Source of the DNA: CANLBN01 sp050633825
GTDB taxonomy: Bacteria > Pseudomonadota > Gammaproteobacteria > Pseudomonadales > Cellvibrionaceae
DNA: 64,000 nucleotides
NCBI GenBank assembly: GCA_050633825.1
Contig: JBOEHG010000009.1
Location: forward strand, 1-64,000
Direction: 5' to 3'
Shown one piece after another: positions 1-8,565 of this stretch. Under the pieces are notes generated by a model. It ran no database searches. It saw only the letters and a list, made by a program, of their open reading frames with translations, and was not told the origin of the DNA. The position numbers were made by a program, and so were the translations under genes. Numbering within the stretch: the stretch's first letter is position 1; each line of letters starts with the position of its first letter.

Positions 1-63
1 TTGCTCAAAAAATAATCTTTTGGCCTTCTGGTAAGTCCACATGCTTAACGATAGCACAAATAA

Positions 64-89
64 AAAAGCCCGGATAAATCCGGGCTTTT
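64..89 (-). terminator. Rho-independent terminator of the GAPDH gene
   Basis: An 11-bp perfect stem (AAAAGCCCGGA / TCCGGGCTTTT) with a 4-nt TAAA loop lies about 20 bp past the GAPDH stop codon. The A-tract on one side and T-tract on the other would let it work in both directions. Nothing supportable as a gene is seen in the first 60 bases of the window. Confidence 0.85.
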
Positions 90-110
90 AGCAACTTAAT
101 CAGAACAATA

Positions 111-1565
111 CTAAGCTTCTGGATAGAATTTATAATCCACTCCGGCCATCTGCTCAAGACAACGCATAACTTGGCAACTGTAGCCAAACTCATTGTCATA
201 CCAACAGTAAAGCACACAGGTATCATCATTCACTATGGTTGCCTTACTATCGAAAATACAGGCTTTTCTCGAGCCAATAAAATCACTAGATACGACTTCA
301 GGTGAATTCGTATAGTCAATTTGCTGCTGTAAAGGAGAGTGTATCGCAATATGACGCATATAATCATTCAACTCTTCTTTAGTCGCCTTAGACTTGAGGT
401 TGATATTTAATATCGCCATAGAAACGTTTGGTGTTGGTACACGGATAGAATTGCCCGTAAGTTTACCCGCCAGCTCAGGAATAGCCTTCTGTACCGCTTT
501 TGCAGCGCCGGTTTCAGTAAGTACCATATTTAAGGCTGCACTACGTCCACGGCGTTCGCCGCTGTGGTAGTTATCAATTAAGTTTTGGTCATTGGTATAG
601 GAGTGAACTGTCTCAACATGACCACGCTCAATACCATACTTGTCCATTAAGGCTTTTAACACCGGTGTAATAGCATTGGTGGTACACGAAGCCGCAGAAA
701 TAATCTTGTCTTCAGGGGCAATTGTGTTGTTATTGATACCAAAGACGATATTTTTCATATCACCTTTACCTGGCGCCGTTAACAATACCTTGTTGATACC
801 AGCACAGTTCAAATGTTGTGATAAACCATCTTCATCACGCCATACGCCTGTATTATCCACAAGAATCGCATCGTTAATACCATGCTCTGTATAATCGATT
901 TCAGCAGGGGAATTGGCATAGATTACTTTGACTTCAGAGCCATTACAGATAAGGGTGCTACTCTCTTCATCTACACGGATAGTCCCTTTAAAACTACCAT
1001 GAACAGAATCTCTACGTAGTAAGCTTGCTCGCTTTACCAAATCATTCGGGCTTTTACCCTTACGCACAACAATCGCACGCAAGCGCAATATGTCACCACC
1101 ACCGGTTTTTTCTACCAATAATCGCGCCATTAAACGGCCTATACGGCCAAAACCATAAAGCACAACATCTTGAGGTTTATCTAATTGCTTATCATTAGAA
1201 CCTACGAACTCAGCTAATTCACCAGCAACCCACTCTTTTACATCGGCAACATTACCGGCATCCATATATTTGACCGTCAATTTACCTAGGTCAACATGAG
1301 CCGTTCCTAGCTCAAGCTCTGTCATTGCTTTTAAAATAGGAAAGGTTTCAAATTCCGATAATTCGTTTTCTTCGACCTGACGCACAGCACGATGGTGCTT
1401 CATAATGTCGATAACCGAACGGTTAATTAGCGGTCTTCCGTACATGTAAACCTTAACGTTGTTTTCACGATAAAGTTTACCAATCATAGGAATCATGGCT
1501 TCAGCCAACGCTTCCCGTTCTTTCCAGTCTTTAAAATAATCATCCGGCTTAGGTCGATTCACCAC
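111..1565 (-). CDS. Glyceraldehyde-3-phosphate dehydrogenase, long form with N-terminal extension
   Basis: This 484-residue protein catalyses NAD(P)-dependent oxidation of glyceraldehyde-3-phosphate to 1,3-bisphosphoglycerate in the cytosol. The Rossmann nucleotide-binding stretch (VLYGFGRIGRL) only begins near residue 130. The preceding ~130 residues are an extension not present in the ~335-residue glycolytic enzyme but known from Pseudomonas-type GAPDHs located next to mfd. The catalytic cysteine sits in SAASCTTN near residue 294, and the C-terminal WYDNEFGYS motif is intact. The start is a GTG with an AAAGG ribosome site seven bases upstream; a second GTG follows at once. The gene ends at a strong hairpin and appears monocistronic. 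Whether it serves glycolysis or gluconeogenesis cannot be told from sequence. Confidence 0.95.
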   Translation of the reverse strand: MVNRPKPDDYFKDWKEREALAEAMIPMIGKLYRENNVKVYMYGRPLINRSVIDIMKHHRAVRQVEENELSEFETFPILKAMTELELGTAHVDLGKLTVKYMDAGNVADVKEWVAGELAEFVGSNDKQLDKPQDVVLYGFGRIGRLMARLLVEKTGGGDILRLRAIVVRKGKSPNDLVKRASLLRRDSVHGSFKGTIRVDEESSTLICNGSEVKVIYANSPAEIDYTEHGINDAILVDNTGVWRDEDGLSQHLNCAGINKVLLTAPGKGDMKNIVFGINNNTIAPEDKIISAASCTTNAITPVLKALMDKYGIERGHVETVHSYTNDQNLIDNYHSGERRGRSAALNMVLTETGAAKAVQKAIPELAGKLTGNSIRVPTPNVSMAILNINLKSKATKEELNDYMRHIAIHSPLQQQIDYTNSPEVVSSDFIGSRKACIFDSKATIVNDDTCVLYCWYDNEFGYSCQVMRCLEQMAGVDYKFYPEA

Positions 1566-1701
1566 AAAATACCTTTACTGTTGGGGGGTCAAAATGATCA
1601 AGAGCCTGCTAGGGAACCTATAGAGACTCAGTTTGGGCGCGTATTATCGTAATTCATTGCTATGAACGCAAGGTCTGTGCTGGTTTTTGTACCGAGATTA
1701 G

Positions 1702-2391
1702 TTATATGGGTAAAAATATTGCGCGTATAACACCTTGAGCAACACTTTTAATGGTTCTTCTATCGCCATCGGCACTAATAACAGCCATCATATCTTGCAA
1801 AGCAATCATCTTACCTATCAAACGCTCAAAGCTGAGATTAATTACGGGGCCCTTTAGCGCAGTAGACAGTAACACCGGCTGCCCTGAAGCATCTTTTGAC
1901 GTGCGTAAAAGCCAGGCAAACACTTCTATATTCCTCGCTGAATTATACAATTTTTGCTGGTCTAACTTATCAAATAAGAAGAAGTCACTACGATAGTTAT
2001 AACTTTTGTGGGTCATACTGATTAACCCTGCCATTAAGTGAAAGACTCTGTCCCCTTGGAAGTCTGCCGAAAAGCCTTTGCGCAAGATAGCTATATCTTC
2101 ATCACCATCCACCAATAACGGTTGATCTTTGACAATCATTTGCCTTAAACGCTGCACTTGTGCACCGATAATAGGCTCTGCTTGCTTACTGAGTTCACGA
2201 GGGTTGCGCTTATACAATTTTCCCATTAACTCATAAATTAAAGCATCAACTGATTGGCGGTGTGTATCGGCAACTAAATCAATATCACTTTTTCCAATTT
2301 CCTTAACATTGAAAGAAGAGCAAGCTGACACCAATATCATCAATAAAAAAATACAGGTTAAATGTATAAACCGAACCATAGCGATAAACAT
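1702..2391 (-). CDS. Putative outer-membrane or periplasmic lipoprotein, conserved hypothetical
   Basis: This 229-residue protein has an N-terminal hydrophobic signal ending in a lipobox-like LVSACSS, so Cys24 is the probable lipidated residue. The rest is soluble, mixed alpha-helical, with no catalytic motif I recognise. Two in-frame ATGs (residues 1 and 5) are possible starts. The gene lies between GAPDH, on the same strand, and the divergent mfd. It resembles unannotated gammaproteobacterial lipoproteins of similar length, but I cannot name a family, and the function is unknown. The MITE-like inverted repeat begins 19 bp upstream of the first ATG, so that element probably lies in or next to its promoter. 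Confidence 0.75.
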   Translation of the reverse strand: MFIAMVRFIHLTCIFLLMILVSACSSFNVKEIGKSDIDLVADTHRQSVDALIYELMGKLYKRNPRELSKQAEPIIGAQVQRLRQMIVKDQPLLVDGDEDIAILRKGFSADFQGDRVFHLMAGLISMTHKSYNYRSDFFLFDKLDQQKLYNSARNIEVFAWLLRTSKDASGQPVLLSTALKGPVINLSFERLIGKMIALQDMMAVISADGDRRTIKSVAQGVIRAIFLPI

Positions 2392-2410
2392 ATAAACTAA
2401 AAATACTTAT

Positions 2411-2554
2411 TAGAGAACTTTGCACGGAAGATGATTTTATTCTCAGGCAAGGCAAAAATGCACAGAAAGAGAGAATTTATGTTTGATAAATGACCGATTG
2501 AGTACATTTTTAACGCCGTATGAGAATAAAATGGCTTTCGTGCAAAGGTCTCTA
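2411..2554. repeat. MITE-like 144-bp element with ~52-bp imperfect terminal inverted repeats
   Basis: The left arm (2411-2462, beginning TAGAGAACTTTGCACGGAAG) and right arm (2503-2554, whose reverse complement begins TAGAGACCTTTGCACGAAAG) are imperfect inverted copies over about 52 bases, separated by about 40 bases. Both ends carry TA, consistent with a TA or TNA target duplication. There is no reading frame inside. The size, the long inverted arms and the position between two divergent genes fit a miniature inverted-repeat transposable element. The parent family cannot be assigned. The termini vaguely recall IS5-group ends, from memory only. Confidence 0.65.
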
Positions 2555-2625
2555 TTTAAAACAGAGACTAACATGATCAGGTTCGTTAAAATAGCCGCCC
2601 TTTAAAATCATCACATACTATCTTC

Positions 2626-5600
2626 ATGACGGCTACGCAAAATAAACCTCTTTATTCCCCTTTGTCTCCGCCTCAGCTTGATACCACAGGCAACAAACAG
2701 GTTTGGTCAGGACTTAAAGGGAGCGCTAAAGCACTAGCGATTAGTACTGCCGCCCGGCAACATCCTTTATTACTCGTTACACCCGATACGAGCAGTGCTA
2801 CCCGGATACAGGATGAACTCGCATTCTTTTTAGCAAATAGCGACATTCCTGTATTACAGTTTCCTGATTGGGAAACATTACCTTACGATCACTTTTCACC
2901 TCATGATGATATTGTCTCCGCAAGACTCCTTGCGCTCTACCACCTAGGTCACTTTACAAAAGGGGTATTAGTGGTACCGATGACAACGCTGATGGGCAGG
3001 TTGACTCCGGCAAGTCATTTACAACAACATAGTTTAATAATGAAGACAGGGGATGAACTTAATCCTCAGACCTTAAGAAGCCAATTAGAAAAAGCCGGCT
3101 ATCGCTGCGTTGACACTGTTTATGAACACGGGGAATACGCTATTAGAGGGTCGTTATTTGATCTGTTCCCAATGGGCAGCTCCCTTCCCTACAGAATTGA
3201 TTTATTCGATGAGACTATCGAAACCTTAAGGACATTTGACCCCGAAACACAACGCAGTATTGAAAAAACCGAGAGTATATCCTTACTACCAGCAAGAGAG
3301 TTTCCTTTAGATGAACAAGGTATTCGGCAATTTCGTAATCAATGGCATGAACGCTTTGATGTAGACCACCGTCAATGCCCCGTATATCAAGATGTAAGTG
3401 AAGGCCTTGCTTCTGCTGGCATAGAATATTATTTGCCTTTATTTTTTAATGAGTGCGTTTCGCTATTTGATTACTTACCCAGTAACACCCATATAATTTC
3501 ATTAGAAGGTTTAGAAGCTGCGGGAGATCATTACTGGAGAGAAATTACTGACCGCTATGAAAGTCGTCAGGGTGATTTACAACGCCCAATATTGAAGCCA
3601 AATGAACTGTTCTTTTCAACCAATGAATTGTTTTCAAAATTTAAAAACTTCAACCAAACCGTTTTACTTGATGAAACACCCAAAGCACATATCACTTTTT
3701 CATCCAGTCAACTGCCCACCTTAGCGATCGATGGTCATAGTAAACAACCGCTCCTTAATCTCGAAAAATTTATTACCTCCACCGAGTCCCGTTTACTATT
3801 TAGTGTAGAGTCCGCCGGCCGGCGTGAAGCATTATTCGATATATTAAAACCATTAAAGCTCGAACTCGCCAATATGGATAGCTGGCAAGGGTTTATCGAC
3901 AATACAGATATCACGATTGGTGTTATTGAATCAGCTATTGATAATGGCTGTCTATTAACTGACAACAATATTGCACTGATCACAGAAGCCGAGCTATTCG
4001 GTCAACAAGTCAAACAACGTCGTCGCCGAAAAGCAACACAAGATACAACTGAAACATTGGTTAAAAGCTTAACCGAGTTAAAAATAGGCGCTCCAGTTGT
4101 TCATATAGATCACGGGGTTGGCCGTTACTTAGGTTTAGAAACACTGGTTGTAGATGATCAAGCCAGTGAGTTTTTAATGCTGGAATATGCAGATAAAGCC
4201 AAACTCTATGTCCCTGTCACGCATCTACATTTAATTAACCGCTACTCGGGTTCAGAGGAGTCACTCGCACCGCTGCACAAGCTTGGTAGCGATCAATGGC
4301 AAAGAGCTAAAGATAAGGCCGCTAAAGAAGTTCGTGATGTTGCGGCAGAACTATTAGAAATTTATGCCAAACGTGATGCAAGAAAAGGTCATGCCTTCTC
4401 ATTCGATAAAACCGACTATCAATTATTTACCAGCAGCTTTCCTTTTGAGGAAACACCCGATCAAGAAGCAGCAATCAATGCTGTCATTAATGACATGACA
4501 CAAGTCAAACCAATGGACCGCTTGGTTTGTGGGGATGTTGGTTTTGGTAAAACAGAAGTAGCAATGCGAGCTGTATTTGTTGCAACGCAAGCCAGCAAAC
4601 AAGTTGCTGTACTTGTTCCAACGACATTGCTTGCGCAACAACATTACGATAATTTTCGCGATCGATTTGCCGACTGGCCTGTCAATATAGAAGTTGTTTC
4701 TCGCTTTAAAACAGCAAAAGAAATTAAAGTAATCGAAGATAAAATCAGTAATGGTTCAATTGATATATTGATTGGCACCCATAAAATTTTAAATTCAGAC
4801 TTTGAATTTAAATCTTTAGGCTTATTAATCATTGATGAAGAACATCGTTTTGGTGTTCGCCAGAAAGAAGCCATTAAAGCACTACGTAGTGAAGTCGACA
4901 TTCTCACACTAACGGCAACCCCTATTCCGCGCACACTGAATATGGCAATGCATGGCATAAGAGATTTATCAATTATCGCTACACCGCCTGCGCGCAGGTT
5001 ATCAATTAAAACCTTTGTTCGCCCTCATGATATCAATCTGATAAAAGAAGCCCTTTTACGAGAAATTCTTCGCGGTGGTCAGATTTACTTTTTACATAAC
5101 GATGTCAAAACAATTGAAAAAACAGCACGCGATATCGAAGAGTTAGTGCCAGAAGCACGGGTTGCGGTGGCACATGGTCAGCTGCGTGAACGAGCACTCG
5201 AACAAGTGATGAGTGATTTCTATCACCAACGTTTTAATATTTTAGTTTGCAGCACCATTATCGAAACAGGTATTGATGTCCCTAACGCTAATACCATTAT
5301 TATAGAGCGTGCCGATAAATTTGGACTGGCTCAACTGCACCAGTTGCGTGGCCGTGTGGGACGTTCGCACCATCAGGCCTATGCTTACTTACTGACTCCG
5401 CCAGCGAAAGTCATGACAGCAGATGCGGAAAAACGACTTGAGGCTATTGCGAATGCACATGACCTTGGAGCTGGCTTTACATTGGCGACCCACGACTTAG
5501 AAATTCGAGGAGCAGGTGAGCTACTGGGGGATGACCAAAGCGGGCAAATGCAAACCATTGGCTTCACGCTCTATATGGATATGCTCGAACAAACAGTGAA

Positions 5601-6090
5601 TGGACTTAAGTCAGGAAAAGCAACGACAGAAATCACTCTGGAACCTTCAAATGTAGACGTTAATTTACATATTCCAGCATTAATTCCTGATAAATATATA
5701 CCCGACGTCCATACCCGCTTAAATCTCTACAAGCGATTATCTGGAATTAACAGCCAAGCAGGCTTTGATGAACTGCAAGTGGAAATGATTGATCGATTTG
5801 GGCTACTACCTGAGGAGGTTAAACACTTGATTCGAGTCACTCAAATCAAACTGGAAGCGGAATCACTGGGCATTAACAAAATTAATGCCTCTGCACAGCA
5901 AGGAAAAATAGAATTTTCCTCTAATCCTGTTGTCGATCCACTGACAATTGTGAAAATGGTACAAAATCAACCGCAACACTATCAACTTCGTGGAGCAAAT
6001 CAGTTACTATTCACCATCAGTATGCACAGCGCCGAAGACCGCTTAGTTGCTGTTGAACAATTACTGAGTTCACTGACTCAAAAGCACTAG
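2626..6090 (+). CDS. mfd: Transcription-repair coupling factor Mfd
   Basis: Mfd is an ATP-driven translocase that displaces RNA polymerase stalled at DNA lesions and recruits UvrA. The 1154-residue length is normal. The domains run in order: a UvrB-homology region in about the first 340 residues, the CarD-like RNA-polymerase interaction domain (VHIDHGVGRYLGLE) near 490, a superfamily 2 helicase core with Walker A (GDVGFGKTE) near 634 and DEEH near 735, TATPIPRTL, the TRG region with ETGIDVPNANT and QLRGRVGR, and the C-terminal TRCF domain. The ATG at 2626 is the only start that gives the conserved N-terminus. csiV follows after 7 bp, probably in one transcript. A MITE-like repeat lies 72 bp upstream. 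Confidence 0.98.
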   Translation: MTATQNKPLYSPLSPPQLDTTGNKQVWSGLKGSAKALAISTAARQHPLLLVTPDTSSATRIQDELAFFLANSDIPVLQFPDWETLPYDHFSPHDDIVSARLLALYHLGHFTKGVLVVPMTTLMGRLTPASHLQQHSLIMKTGDELNPQTLRSQLEKAGYRCVDTVYEHGEYAIRGSLFDLFPMGSSLPYRIDLFDETIETLRTFDPETQRSIEKTESISLLPAREFPLDEQGIRQFRNQWHERFDVDHRQCPVYQDVSEGLASAGIEYYLPLFFNECVSLFDYLPSNTHIISLEGLEAAGDHYWREITDRYESRQGDLQRPILKPNELFFSTNELFSKFKNFNQTVLLDETPKAHITFSSSQLPTLAIDGHSKQPLLNLEKFITSTESRLLFSVESAGRREALFDILKPLKLELANMDSWQGFIDNTDITIGVIESAIDNGCLLTDNNIALITEAELFGQQVKQRRRRKATQDTTETLVKSLTELKIGAPVVHIDHGVGRYLGLETLVVDDQASEFLMLEYADKAKLYVPVTHLHLINRYSGSEESLAPLHKLGSDQWQRAKDKAAKEVRDVAAELLEIYAKRDARKGHAFSFDKTDYQLFTSSFPFEETPDQEAAINAVINDMTQVKPMDRLVCGDVGFGKTEVAMRAVFVATQASKQVAVLVPTTLLAQQHYDNFRDRFADWPVNIEVVSRFKTAKEIKVIEDKISNGSIDILIGTHKILNSDFEFKSLGLLIIDEEHRFGVRQKEAIKALRSEVDILTLTATPIPRTLNMAMHGIRDLSIIATPPARRLSIKTFVRPHDINLIKEALLREILRGGQIYFLHNDVKTIEKTARDIEELVPEARVAVAHGQLRERALEQVMSDFYHQRFNILVCSTIIETGIDVPNANTIIIERADKFGLAQLHQLRGRVGRSHHQAYAYLLTPPAKVMTADAEKRLEAIANAHDLGAGFTLATHDLEIRGAGELLGDDQSGQMQTIGFTLYMDMLEQTVNGLKSGKATTEITLEPSNVDVNLHIPALIPDKYIPDVHTRLNLYKRLSGINSQAGFDELQVEMIDRFGLLPEEVKHLIRVTQIKLEAESLGINKINASAQQGKIEFSSNPVVDPLTIVKMVQNQPQHYQLRGANQLLFTISMHSAEDRLVAVEQLLSSLTQKH

Positions 6091-6097
6091 AATAGCA

Positions 6098-6844
6098 ATG
6101 ATGAAAAACTATAGACAAACAGATAAAACCCTTCTCTCCAAAACACTTGGCGCACTACTGCTTTTATCGCTGTATTGCACTCCAGTGCATGCCCAAAATG
6201 AAGGCCGCTGGTATGAAGTTGAAGTATTGATATTTAAGCGTCAAGGTACAGCAGCATTAACCAGTGAAAACTGGCGCAATAATATCGAGTTGACCTACCC
6301 TAACCGCTACCGTTATTTAAAATCTGGTGGAACAGGCAGTTTTTCATTAAGACCGCAAAATAGCCACAAGCTCGGCGGCTATAACTACACACTGAGAAAA
6401 AAGGAAAATTATAAAGTCCTGTACCATAAAGCATGGACTCAGCAAATGCAGAATGCAGCAAATTCACCCGCCATTATCATAAATGGTGGTAATTTAAGCG
6501 GTGATCACAAAGAGCTTGAGGGCTATATCAAAATACATATTGCCCGCTATCTACATTTAACAACGGATCTATGGCTTACCACTAATAATACCCAAACAGG
6601 TGAGGCTACGGGCTCCGCTGGTGCACAATGGCCCAAAGTCCCATCACGCCCAGGTACAACAACACCTGCATCAGTAAAACCCATTGATGCTCAAGGGCTT
6701 TCCACATTAACTTATGACTCTATAGTTGGCACTAAGCCTATCGCAACTTTACAGGAACGCAGGCGCATGCGCAGCAAAGAGCTGCACTATATTGATCATC
6801 CTTTAATGGGGTTATTAATACTGATAACGCCTATTGATAAATAG
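6098..6844 (+). CDS. csiV: CsiV family periplasmic protein
   Basis: This 248-residue protein has a cleavable signal peptide (hydrophobic LGALLLLSLYCTPVHA, cleavage after about residue 33) and then the WYEVEVLIFKRQ segment typical of CsiV. Family members are periplasmic. In Shewanella CsiV was implicated in FtsZ-inhibitor sensitivity and proposed to bind peptidoglycan; the function here is inferred from the family. It starts 7 bp after mfd, as in Pseudomonas. Two adjacent ATGs are possible starts. The middle third is rich in Gly, Ser, Thr and Pro and looks disordered. Its stop codon sits in the loop of the downstream terminator hairpin. Confidence 0.85.
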   Translation: MMKNYRQTDKTLLSKTLGALLLLSLYCTPVHAQNEGRWYEVEVLIFKRQGTAALTSENWRNNIELTYPNRYRYLKSGGTGSFSLRPQNSHKLGGYNYTLRKKENYKVLYHKAWTQQMQNAANSPAIIINGGNLSGDHKELEGYIKIHIARYLHLTTDLWLTTNNTQTGEATGSAGAQWPKVPSRPGTTTPASVKPIDAQGLSTLTYDSIVGTKPIATLQERRRMRSKELHYIDHPLMGLLILITPIDK

Positions 6845-6856
6845 GCGTTTTACTTA
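6826..6856 (+). terminator. Terminator at the end of mfd-csiV
   Basis: A 9-bp stem (AACGCCTAT / ATAGGCGTT) with a 6-nt loop is followed by a T-rich stretch. The csiV stop codon starts in the loop and ends in the right arm. It separates the mfd-csiV unit from the convergent cold-shock gene. Confidence 0.75.
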
Positions 6857-6865
6857 GATCTGAGA

Positions 6866-7078
6866 TTAGATACAGAGTACATCTTCGGCCTGTAAGCCTT
6901 TTTCACCTTCAGACAGTTCAAACTCAACTTCCTGTCCTTCATTTAAAGAACGAAAGCCGTCACCGCGGATATTTCTGTAATGCACAAAAATATCATCTTG
7001 GTGCTCGTTGCAAGCAATAAACCCATAACCACGGGCGTTATTAAACCACTTAACAGTGCCATTTTCTCGATCAGACAT
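6866..7078 (-). CDS. Cold-shock domain protein (CspA family)
   Basis: This 70-residue single cold-shock domain carries RNP1 (ARGYGFIAC) and RNP2 (DIFVHY), the two single-stranded nucleic-acid binding motifs. It opens with the usual GTVKWFNN. Such proteins act as RNA chaperones or antiterminators. A Shine-Dalgarno (AAAGGG) precedes the ATG. The roughly 150-base gene-free stretch upstream is long enough for the extended 5' leader common in csp genes, but no defined thermosensor structure was established. There is no sequence evidence of which cold-shock paralogue this is or whether it is cold-inducible. Confidence 0.95.
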   Translation of the reverse strand: MSDRENGTVKWFNNARGYGFIACNEHQDDIFVHYRNIRGDGFRSLNEGQEVEFELSEGEKGLQAEDVLCI

Positions 7079-7226
7079 TCTACTACCCTTTTTATCTTTA
7101 TTCGTAATTCTTAAAACTTTGCAAAACTTAAGTTTTTATACCTAAGTAATGCAAACATTTTCAAGGATAGGCCATATCATGTCTAGCCGCTTACGTTGAG
7201 TCTGACGAAAAGTTTAGTGACGTACT

Positions 7227-7991
7227 TCATAAAAAATGTAACAAATCGGGCATCAGTCGCTTAATTTCACCCATATTTTTTCTAACGGTATTCATTATGT
7301 CGACCATAGACAAGACTTCGCTGGTCACACCTGCTGTCCAATTAACGACGACAGCCATTGAAATGTATTCAATACCAATTTCTCTAGCCAAAGCTGCCTC
7401 TGGCATACCTGTCATACCAACGATGTCGCAACCATCGCGCTTAATTCTTTCTATTTCTGCCGCGGTTTCAAGTCGCGGCCCCTGAGTACAACCATAAACG
7501 CCTCTTGGCACACAATTCACCTTAGATTGCGCGAAGAAATTTATCACCTTACCTCTTAACTCTTCAGAATATGGCTGAGCAAAATCAACATGGTTCAAAT
7601 TCTGAAAGTGCCCTCCCAATAATTCAACTTGATTGCCATCATAAAAAGTATGTTCGCGCTCATAGGTGTAATCAATTAATTGATCAGGAATAACGATAGT
7701 GTCAGGTGACATCAATGCCGTAATACCACCGACAACATTACAAGCAATAACATGAGTAACACCCAATTGTTTTAACAACCATATATTTGCACGGTAGTTC
7801 ACTTTATGGGGAGGTAAAGGATGGCCAGCACCATGTCTCGGCAAAAATAAACAAGGGCTATTACCCAAAACGCCTTTTAGGACAGGTCCCGAGTGAGGAC
7901 CGTAGGGTGTATCTTGAATGATTGCATCGTTAACAACTAAGTCATCGTACGTATCGAAACCTGAACCACCAATAATTGCAATTAAACTCAT
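7227..7991 (-). CDS. S-methyl-5'-thioinosine phosphorylase (MTAP/PNP family)
   Basis: This nucleoside phosphorylase carries IGGSGFD at the N-terminus, the phosphate-binding PRHG segment and the substrate-loop segment MTGMPEAALARE. Pseudomonas uses the orthologous protein to cleave methylthioinosine to hypoxanthine and 5-methylthioribose-1-phosphate, because its methylthioadenosine is deaminated first. I infer the same reaction here from synteny and from the adjacent hypoxanthine phosphoribosyltransferase. The ATG at 7991 is preferred over an upstream start at 8033 because it follows GGAAG at the right spacing and gives the family N-terminus. It is the last gene of the nagZ-mscS-hpt operon, 16 bp after hpt. 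A specificity for methylthioadenosine cannot be excluded by eye. Confidence 0.88.
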   Translation of the reverse strand: MSLIAIIGGSGFDTYDDLVVNDAIIQDTPYGPHSGPVLKGVLGNSPCLFLPRHGAGHPLPPHKVNYRANIWLLKQLGVTHVIACNVVGGITALMSPDTIVIPDQLIDYTYEREHTFYDGNQVELLGGHFQNLNHVDFAQPYSEELRGKVINFFAQSKVNCVPRGVYGCTQGPRLETAAEIERIKRDGCDIVGMTGMPEAALAREIGIEYISMAVVVNWTAGVTSEVLSMVDIMNTVRKNMGEIKRLMPDLLHFL

Positions 7992-8007
7992 TGTTATTTC
8001 TTCCAAT

Positions 8008-8565
8008 TTATAATGAATAAATACCGGGGGCATTTCTATAATGCCCGTGATAGTCTAAACCAAAACCAAAAACATACACATCTGGAACAGTCAACGCAAT
8101 GTAGTCAGGAACGAAATCGCTATGCTTTCGGTCATGTTGCTTATCCAACAAAACAGCAACACTCACATTCTTAGCTCCCTGCTCTATGCAATACTGTTTA
8201 ACAACTGCAAGCGTAATCCCTTCGTCAAAAATATCATCAATTATAAGAACTGCTCTTCCTTTTAGATCAGAAGATGGATGCTGTTTCCATTCTACTTCGC
8301 CAACACCGGAGGTTTGATTTCGATAGCGAGTTGCATGAACATAGTCTAACTCAATATCAAATGCCAACTTGGGTAACAAATGGCCCGTTACGACTAGGCC
8401 ACCTTTTAAGATGCTAAGCACAATTACCGACTGATCAAAACCAGTAAAGTGTTTGTTTATCTTGTTAGCAATAGTATCGAGAGCTGTATCGATCGTATTG
8501 AGGTCATACAATTGTTCAGCAGTTTCTATCAATGATTTTTGTTCGGTCAAGATTTGACTACTCAT
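8008..8565 (-). CDS. hpt: Hypoxanthine-guanine phosphoribosyltransferase
   Basis: This 185-residue type I phosphoribosyltransferase converts hypoxanthine or guanine plus PRPP to IMP or GMP in the cytosol. The PRPP loop VLIIDDIFDEGIT lies at about residues 105-117. SILKGGLVV near residue 52 supplies the flexible PPi-loop region, and VPDVYVFGFGLDYHGHYRN near the C-terminus carries the purine-binding part. The start codon overlaps the mscS stop by 4 bp (ATGA), implying translational coupling. Its position directly before the methylthioinosine phosphorylase suggests that the hypoxanthine released by that enzyme is recaptured as IMP. Confidence 0.93.
   Translation of the reverse strand: MSSQILTEQKSLIETAEQLYDLNTIDTALDTIANKINKHFTGFDQSVIVLSILKGGLVVTGHLLPKLAFDIELDYVHATRYRNQTSGVGEVEWKQHPSSDLKGRAVLIIDDIFDEGITLAVVKQYCIEQGAKNVSVAVLLDKQHDRKHSDFVPDYIALTVPDVYVFGFGLDYHGHYRNAPGIYSL

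Noticed and set aside
5..229. Minus-strand ORF of 74 codons at the left edge
   Set aside because: It overlaps the GAPDH 3' end and its terminator in another frame, and its residues show no domain; it is a shadow ORF.
1751..1996. Plus-strand ORF of 81 codons inside the lipoprotein gene
   Set aside because: It is antisense to a clear coding frame and has no motif; it is a shadow ORF.
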